Below, in pieces: positions 57,042 to 64,000 of a stretch of DNA of 64,000 nt (position 1 is the first letter of the stretch; the number at the start of each line of letters is the position of its first letter). A program made the position numbers and the translations under genes. The notes below the pieces were generated by a model. The model worked only from the letters and a program-made list of their open reading frames with translations. It was not told the origin of the DNA and did no database searches. This stretch comes from Hofstenia miamia (taxonomy: Eukaryota > Xenacoelomorpha > Acoela). Location: NCBI GenBank assembly GCA_004352715.1, contig SCFE01000003.1, positions 96,889-160,888 of the forward strand, written 5' to 3'.

Positions 57042-58500
57042 TATATACAAACATACTTGGAGAATGTCTTTCAATGACCCAATTATCACACATATTTCTT
57101 TGAAACAATGACCCAACCCATTATTCTATTTTTTTATATCATTTATTGTTTACCCAATCTAGTAAAACCCAAAAAATCAACAATTAATATGCCCCAACCC
57201 ATTTAACAACCCTATAACAGGTTAATTGATTAATTAGAATTTATTATTCATATGAAATTTTAGGAAAAAACTGAAGGATACATTTGAATGCGTATGACCG
57301 AATTTTTTCCAATATCATATGGCATTCTCAAAGCTAAGCACGGATCCAGTAACCGAACCACTACTTGTGTTGAACACATTAAAATGACTCTTGAATGTCT
57401 ACAACATTCTTAGTACTAATATACAGCTGATAAAAACTTTATATGAAGTCTCTTCAAATCGAATTTTTTTTAATCAAAAATATTTAAATATAGCACATTC
57501 AAGGAAGTATCAGCTTACAAAAACCGACAGTTTTTAAAGTCTGCTGGCAACTTTGCTTATCGCAAATTGAACTTCTGATTATTATCGATTTGTACTCTTG
57601 TACTCGTCTTTGATTGTGTTTCATTAGCAATGTTTTCTATTATGTATTTTCTGTGTTCGCTATTTCCAAAAAATTTGGAAAGCGTGAGCCATTGCCACGT
57701 CTTTTAGCAAACGTCATTGAATTTAATGTGACAAATTTACACTAAAGTGTATTTCTAAGCCTGACCATGAAATGCTTTAAAATTGCAGACTATTTAGAAG
57801 AACTTTAAATTTTCTCCTTAAGGTTTAAAGTCCTTGGTCACAACAACGAGTTTGAACTGATTCTATACATATACAGAAATAGACCTCCTCATACCTATGG
57901 ACGCATGCTGTGCACAGAGTCGATTTCACAATCTCCAAAAATATCTATTTTATATTGTAATGAATATTTTAAAATTTATTAATTTAGATTAGGAAAAGTT
58001 GAAAATATTTATTCTTAGGAGATCATTATTAAAACATCATTTCATATGGAGTCGTTTTACTTTTTCTCAATGATTAGTCGACGAGGTTTGAGATAGTGCG
58101 ATAGGGACGATTTTGCTGCTACTTTACCTGACCAAACGCTACCCTTCTTTATGCCTAATAAAATACGTTTCTTATTTAATTCCCAACGAAATCAAACGTG
58201 AGAAAACTCAATGCTCTATACTTTTAATACTGAAAATAGTTTAATTTTTGAAAACATTTGTGTATAAGTGTTATGAAGTTGACCATCAGTTCTAGAAACG
58301 CTACTAATAAGTGTTTTATTGAGAAAATCCAAATGTTTCATGTGAATCTGAATTTACATTTTCTTCATAGCTAAGTGCATTCATCACTTTAACTGAGAAG
58401 TTATTCATTCTAGAAATTGCAACAGATTTTAGGCAATTTGTGTATGCAAATACTAAATATAGATTAATAATACAATGAATCATTTTATTAATCTTGCAAC
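56920..58500. other. Intergenic, no gene seen
   Basis: AT-rich with a TA microsatellite at 57010-57038. No coding signal. Confidence 0.55.
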
Positions 58501-58529
58501 CCTCAATTTATACAGAAGTGCAATTGGTG

Positions 58530-58960
58530 TGGGAGACAAGACCATCACGCAGCGCGTCTCTGACAGCACAGGCATCTAGCTTACATACAGCGTGTTTCCA
58601 TGGTGTTCATCAGCTGTCTGGGTTCCTGGTTTGAAAGTGACTGATAGTAAGAAGCTTAGAAAACTATTACGTTACTACTCCAGTGTCTGTGGATTAGATA
58701 AATCAAATCTTATTGCAATTATTAATGAATCCTTCAAGAAGACATTTCCCAATCTGTACATCATATGATTCTCATCTCATACACCGCAAGATATGCAGAC
58801 ATCAATAAAGAGTTTCAACAAGAAAACACTTTCAAATTCCTTACTGCAGAACAACTATTTATAGAAATTACTTTTTTCCAGCAGCGTGCCGTTTTTTGGT
58901 GATCAGAAGTCCTGAAGTCCTCCAAATTGTAGCATCATCCAAAAAAGGCAACTAAAAGCT
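58530..58960 (+). pseudogene. Possible LINE ORF2 C-terminal remnant
   Basis: A frame near 58637-58765 encodes SKKLRKLLRYYSSVCGLDKS followed by ESFKKTFPN. This resembles the end of some CR1/Rex-type ORF2 proteins, where D-x-x-x-L-x-x-L-x-x-x-S-S-x-x-G-x is common. The preceding 58530-58620 shares words (cacaggcatcta, catggtg) with 63820-63880. Weak evidence. Confidence 0.3.
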
Positions 58961-59304
58961 GAATAACGTCGAATGATTATCAATTGAAATTAATTGTAAA
59001 AAATTTAGTTAATGAACTTTAGTTTATTTTTGTAAAATGCAACTAAGATTTAATATTGGTCAAAATAAGAAACTTGTTAGCCGATCAAGAGGTAATTGAC
59101 AAATTAAATTGAGCAAACTAACGCTTACGTATGAACAGCCATATTGGCAGACGAATCATTTGAATTTTAAAATCGGCAGGTACTTTTTGTAGAAATTTTA
59201 TAAATAGCTTTGATTCAACCATAATTTTGATGAACAATAAATTCTTCGGAGTTTATTTAATTTTCATTTCTACTTTATCTGGTTTGATTATTTAATTAAA
59301 TGTG
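58961..59304. other. Intergenic, no gene seen
   Basis: No gene recognised. Confidence 0.5.
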
Positions 59305-59420
59305 CAGCTAGGCAAGTTGTGTTTAGTAGTGGCTGGAATCCATCACGGGATCGATTCTAGGGTCTTTGTGCCAGTCACGAAAGTGCACCTATGTTACGGT
59401 TAGGAGTTTTTCGATTCTTG
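59305..59420 (+). repeat. tRNA-derived SINE-like fragment
   Basis: Contains gtgcagctaggcaagttg (A-box-like) followed by gggatcgattctagggtc (B-box-like) about 50 bp on, similar in layout to the minus-strand fragment at 49480-49620. Confidence 0.4.
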
Positions 59421-59472
59421 CCTAGTCTGACTACCGATCAACACATGTAAGAAATAATCAATGCCTGAAATG

Positions 59473-60472
59473 NNNNNNNNNNNNNNNNNNNNNNNNNNNN
59501 NNNNNNNNNNNNNNNNNNNNNNNNNNNNNNNNNNNNNNNNNNNNNNNNNNNNNNNNNNNNNNNNNNNNNNNNNNNNNNNNNNNNNNNNNNNNNNNNNNNN
59601 NNNNNNNNNNNNNNNNNNNNNNNNNNNNNNNNNNNNNNNNNNNNNNNNNNNNNNNNNNNNNNNNNNNNNNNNNNNNNNNNNNNNNNNNNNNNNNNNNNNN
59701 NNNNNNNNNNNNNNNNNNNNNNNNNNNNNNNNNNNNNNNNNNNNNNNNNNNNNNNNNNNNNNNNNNNNNNNNNNNNNNNNNNNNNNNNNNNNNNNNNNNN
59801 NNNNNNNNNNNNNNNNNNNNNNNNNNNNNNNNNNNNNNNNNNNNNNNNNNNNNNNNNNNNNNNNNNNNNNNNNNNNNNNNNNNNNNNNNNNNNNNNNNNN
59901 NNNNNNNNNNNNNNNNNNNNNNNNNNNNNNNNNNNNNNNNNNNNNNNNNNNNNNNNNNNNNNNNNNNNNNNNNNNNNNNNNNNNNNNNNNNNNNNNNNNN
60001 NNNNNNNNNNNNNNNNNNNNNNNNNNNNNNNNNNNNNNNNNNNNNNNNNNNNNNNNNNNNNNNNNNNNNNNNNNNNNNNNNNNNNNNNNNNNNNNNNNNN
60101 NNNNNNNNNNNNNNNNNNNNNNNNNNNNNNNNNNNNNNNNNNNNNNNNNNNNNNNNNNNNNNNNNNNNNNNNNNNNNNNNNNNNNNNNNNNNNNNNNNNN
60201 NNNNNNNNNNNNNNNNNNNNNNNNNNNNNNNNNNNNNNNNNNNNNNNNNNNNNNNNNNNNNNNNNNNNNNNNNNNNNNNNNNNNNNNNNNNNNNNNNNNN
60301 NNNNNNNNNNNNNNNNNNNNNNNNNNNNNNNNNNNNNNNNNNNNNNNNNNNNNNNNNNNNNNNNNNNNNNNNNNNNNNNNNNNNNNNNNNNNNNNNNNNN
60401 NNNNNNNNNNNNNNNNNNNNNNNNNNNNNNNNNNNNNNNNNNNNNNNNNNNNNNNNNNNNNNNNNNNNNNNN
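59473..60472. other. Assembly gap (1,000 N)
   Basis: Exactly 1,000 undetermined bases. Long apparent frames across it on both strands are artefacts of the N run. Confidence 0.99.
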
Positions 60473-60815
60473 GTGGCCTCCGTGCTTGTATCACTTTGCT
60501 CGTCTGTATGTTGAAGTCCCACAGTATCTTAACCTTCTCATTTTCTATGACGCCCTGTGGCTTTTGCTCATACCACTTGTCTCCTGCTTCTAACCCATGC
60601 TGCCTGCTCAAACTCCAGTGTACCATTCTTCCCACCTTGTCATGCCTGAACTTATACTTATTCTGTGCCAACTTCTCACACCCTGCTATCAGATGATCTA
60701 CTGTCTCCGCCTCTTTCTTACATAGCCTACACTTATCACTTACTTCTACTCTTCTGTCTATATGCTTCNGAGCCCATGGAACAACCGAAGAGGAAACATC
60801 ATACTGCCCAGTCAC
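60473..60815 (-). pseudogene. LINE restriction-like endonuclease region, copy 1 (R2/NeSL-like), truncated by gap
   Basis: The frame running into the gap contains KHIDRRVEVSDKCRLCKKEA, then HLIAGC, a complete C-x2-C-x-H-x-C zinc knuckle. It continues KPQGVIENEKVKILWDFNIQ and an A-R-R-P motif at the gap, the start of the R-P-D-x catalytic block of a PD-(D/E)XK restriction-like endonuclease. This architecture marks non-LTR elements of the R2/NeSL group. One undetermined base lies at 60770. The Cys that copy 2 has lost is intact here. Confidence 0.7.
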
Positions 60816-61139
60816 CTAAACAGTGATGGTTATTACCTGAGTACTTAATTAACGTAACTAGTTAATAAGATTTGATGGATCAACAAATGGGTAACACCTC
60901 ACCCGCAGTTTACTAAGCATCCCTTAACAGTGATTAAACACGGCGTAACAAGCTAGGTGGAGGATGTTACAAAATCATCTTTGAATAATTCAAATGTTTT
61001 GTATACATATGTTTTTCAATTTATCTGTTACTGGAAATAAAGCGTTTAATAATTATTATTATCATTATTATTATTATTAATATTATATTATTTTTACTTC
61101 TCACCGCTTCATGCTGGTATCCCTCTCAGCTCGGGGAAC
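60816..61139. other. Spacer with ATT/ATA microsatellite
   Basis: No gene. The ATT/TTA-rich run at about 61051-61095 is probably the 3' tail of LINE copy 2, since this LINE ends on its minus-strand side here. Confidence 0.6.
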
Positions 61140-62985
61140 TCACCAGCTCCCAGGGAGTCTGAAAGCTTTCCTCAGGACTCTAGCTGTTCCTAACAATGCT
61201 GCCTTCTNTTTCCTCTGCCAACTCTCTATATTTGTCTATCTTCTCTTTCTCCTTGCTTTCTACATTCCTGTCCTTTGGTACTGCTATGTCTATAGCTGTT
61301 CCCAATCTTTTCTCTTTGTCCACTAGTACTATGTCTTGCCTCTGTGCTTATATCACCTTGCTTGTCTGTATGTTGACGTCCCACAGTATCTTAACCTTCT
61401 CATTTTCTATGACGCCCTGTGGCTTGTGCAATAACACTTGTCTTCTGCTTCTAACCCCTGCTGCCTGCTCAAACTCCAGTGAACCATTTCTTCCCACCTT
61501 GTCATGCCTGAATTTATACTCATTCTGTGCCAACTTCTCGTACCCTACTATCAGATGCTCTATTGTCTCAGCCTCTTTCTTACATAGCCTACACTTATCA
61601 CTTACTTCTACTCTTCTGTCTATATGCTTCTTCACCCAGTTTGTTCTTATTGCTTGCTCCTGTGCTGCCATTATTAGTGCTTCTGTTTCTCTCTTCAGTC
61701 CTGCCTTCTTTAACCACTTGTTGCTCTCTTCTCTGTCACACTTTTATGTGTTCCTCCAGTATTCTCCATGCATTGCCTTCTGCCTATACCTTGTTTGTCT
61801 CTCTGATTCCATCCTACTCTGGTATATCTTCTTTCCTTCACTCTCAGTTCTTATCTTCTTTAACTCCTTAGTGACCTCTAGTAGGGATCCTCTAGGTTGC
61901 TCTTCTACATATTCCTTTAGCCCTAGTGTTTCTGCTTCTACAGTTTCCTCCACACTTAGCAATCCTTTCCCTCCCTTATGCCTTGCCATGTACAGCCTAT
62001 CTACACCTCCATTTAAGTTGAATGCTCTCTCTGCTGCTAGTATCTTCCTTGTCTCCCTGTCTAATTCCCTCAGTTCATTCTTGTTCAACCTAAATATTCT
62101 TGCTGAATATCTCAGCACTGGTATCGCCCACGTATTAATGGCCTTTATGCTGTTCTGCCCATTAAATGCTGACTTCTGAAGTACCTTCCTTACTCTCCTC
62201 TTGTATTCTTTTCTTAACCTCGTCCTCATTTCCTCATGATCTGTTCTATCTTTCTCTATCACACCTAAGTATTTGTACTCCTCTTTGACTTCCTCAATCT
62301 TATCCCCACTGCTTGTCCTCAAACCATCTCCATCTATGCACTTGCCTCTTGTCATTGTCACTGTCGCACACTTTCCTAATCCAAATTCCAAACCACCAGA
62401 ATCTCTGCTTGCTTTCTTCAATGTCTCCACTTGCTTCTGCAACATCTTCCTTGACCTAGCATACATCTTCAGGTCGTCTATGTATCACAGGTGACTCACT
62501 GCTTTACCATTCTTGTCCAACTTATTTCCTATATCTGTCTCCTTTAACTTTTTTGTGATGGGTATTAAACTAACTACAAACAGTAGTGGTGCTAAGCTGT
62601 CTCCCTGGAATATGCCTTGCTAAACCTCAACCTGTGCTCGTCTATCTCAGTCTGCCACTTTTCCATCTCCCTCTCTAGAAACTCAACCCATTTCCGTGAA
62701 ACTCCATTGGCCTCTAGCGTCCTCAATACCCACCTATGTGATATGCTGTCATATGCCTTCCTGTAATCTTTCCATGCCATTGCTAAGTTTGTCTTCCTTC
62801 TTCTACAATTCTCCACTAATGTCTGGTCTATTAACAACTGATCTTTGCATCCTCTCATCTTTGTCCTACAGCCCTTCTGCTCCTCTGATATCAAGCTGTT
62901 CTGTTCTAAGTAACATGTCAGCCTACTTGAAATCACAGAAGTTAGCAATTTCCAAGTTGTTGCCAGACATGCTTGCCTCACTACC
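61140..62985 (-). pseudogene. LINE ORF2 with RT and restriction-like endonuclease, copy 2 (R2/NeSL-like)
   Basis: 5'-truncated at about 62985. RT frames give SLISEEQKGCRTKMRGCKDQ and MAWKDYRKAYDSISHRW. After a frame change come GIFQGDSLAPLLF and YIDDLKMYARS near 62600-62460, the palm motifs with the Y-I-D-D pair. The 240-codon frame at 62466-61744 is the thumb and linker (LKKASRDSGGLEFGLGKCAT). The frame at 61671-61348 has the zinc knuckle CRLCKKEAETIEHLIVGY, with the last Cys replaced by Tyr, then KPQGVIENEKVKILWD. A D-I-V-L-V-D-K-E-K segment near 61330 and ALLGTARVLRKAFRLPGSW with TGA at 61140 complete the C-terminus. Frame changes, an internal deletion and stops make it inactive. Confidence 0.8.
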
Positions 62986-63011
62986 TTTCTTTGGGTCCTT
63001 CTGTATCAGAT

Positions 63012-63013
63012 TA

Positions 63014-63064
<51 letters not shown>
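63012..63064. repeat. ATT microsatellite
   Basis: About 17 ATT units directly upstream of the 5'-truncated LINE copy 2. Probably the 3' tail of another copy of the same family, into or beside which copy 2 inserted. Confidence 0.9.
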
Positions 63065-63065
<1 letters not shown>

Positions 63066-64000
63066 ATCAGTATAGCACATTTCTCCTCTTCAGATAGATC
63101 AGACAAATTTTTAATTGGAGTTAACTGGACATCCCCAAAATTTAAGGAGTTTATCTTTTCCAGCTTGACCTTGTTTGAAAAGTGTTTACTGCTAGACCTT
63201 CATTGAGGTTTGCCTCTCTGACAATGGCATAGATGCTTCAAAGTCTTTCCAATCACATGCATTTCATCCTTCGGAAAATAGTGGTATTTTTTGTTACTAC
63301 TTTTAGCAGATTAGATCTTAGTGCAGGGTGATTTCCAACTATTTCCTCATTCACATCTCTAAGATTAGTAATGCGAATCTTGCATGATTTTCCAGCTTAG
63401 ATAAATGCTTTGCAGTACGATAACATTTTTTTTACTTTCCTTGTATCTCTGTTTGTGATTTAAACTTTTTTACGATATCATCTTTGGGTATAATATAATG
63501 TTACAGTTTCCATGATGCTACTGAAGAATTATTGAGCAGACGAGAATTCGCTAAATCTATGCAGTGTATTATTGAATTGCATTATTGAAAATCTATAATC
63601 AGAACCTTTCTTAATATATTTCGACTTACAAAGTCATTGCAGTTTCCTCTTTTTCTATTTGAGAGCAGTTCTTTTCACAGTTAGTCATTGATATCGCTGC
63701 ATAAACTACAGTTTTTCTATTCTCTATTAGCATGCACCCAAGAAATAGTTGAAGTTCTATGGCAAAGTGTTATTAAGATGGTTTAGTATAGTTTGGAGGT
63801 GAGGCCTTGAATGGTCAGGTTGTCCTCTCCAGAACAGGCATCTACCTTAGACACAATGTGTGTTCATGGTGCTTACCAGTTGCAAATGTACAATTTGTAG
63901 TTTTTTTAACTTGCAAAATGTATTTTTTATTCTTTTTGAAATTCGAATATATGAAATTTACAATGAAAAGGAGGCTAAAAACCTCTTTAAAAATAATTAA
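63065..64000. other. Intergenic, no gene seen
   Basis: No gene. The segment at 63800-63890 shares short words with 58530-58620 and is probably a dispersed repeat. Confidence 0.5.

Noticed and set aside
59400-60815. Very long open frames of 350-470 codons on both strands
   Set aside because: They run through 1,000 N; only the 60473-60815 part is real sequence and belongs to a LINE.
61196-62179. 327-codon serine/leucine-rich plus-strand protein
   Set aside because: Shadow of the minus-strand LINE coding sequence, with low-complexity composition.

Overview
The window is AT-rich metazoan nuclear DNA, probably from an invertebrate. Evidence for this is spliced genes with GT-AG introns, class A GPCRs, a pleiotrophin/midkine-type cysteine-rich protein, several clades of non-LTR retrotransposon, MITEs and a Polinton (Maverick). 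The species cannot be named from the sequence. Two 1,000-base runs of N and one of 8 N are assembly gaps. Most of the window is decayed mobile DNA, and only two or three host genes are convincing.

Region 1 (1-6962): the right terminal inverted repeat (TIR) of one Polinton whose body lies off the left edge, a gap, a hAT transposase remnant, and LINE fragments in both orientations: a CR1/L2-like ORF1 with an SGNH-esterase-like domain followed by an endonuclease on +, and reverse-transcriptase 3' ends on -.

Region 2 (6963 to about 23035): a degenerate Polinton with all recognisable genes on the minus strand. In transcription order these are an accessory protein, a packaging ATPase, two small conserved proteins, a retroviral-type integrase, a small virion-type protein, the double jelly-roll major capsid protein (MCP), an unrecognised ORF, an adenain-like protease and a penton-like minor capsid protein. 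No protein-primed DNA polymerase is visible. The MCP gene is split by a second element at 12017-17063 (5,047 bp). It has TIRs of about 1.8-1.9 kb, AGTAG...CTACT ends and a perfect 6-bp target duplication (GTAGAG). This is a large hairpin-like, non-autonomous mini-Polinton sitting inside the capsid gene of a related Polinton. Its loop shares a tandem-repeat family and flanking sequence with the DNA upstream of the host element's ATPase.

Region 3 (23036-32900): local direct duplications (three pairs in 5.3 kb), one of which carries a full-length foldback MITE whose empty site is preserved in the other copy. It also holds a CCAAT-box tandem repeat and two further LINE remnants.

Region 4 (32900-56000): host genes. 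A minus-strand exon encodes one N-type and two C-type pleiotrophin/midkine domains. Two paralogous three-exon class A GPCR genes lie tail to tail (39726-42614 on +, 52694-55835 on -) with identical splice positions. Between them lie a hAT-type MITE with an 8-bp target duplication and an 18-copy array of a 121-bp repeat with no variation I could see.

Region 5 (56000-64000): a long foldback element, tRNA-like SINE fragments, a gap, and two copies of a LINE with a restriction-like endonuclease (R2/NeSL-like) on the minus strand, next to ATT microsatellites.
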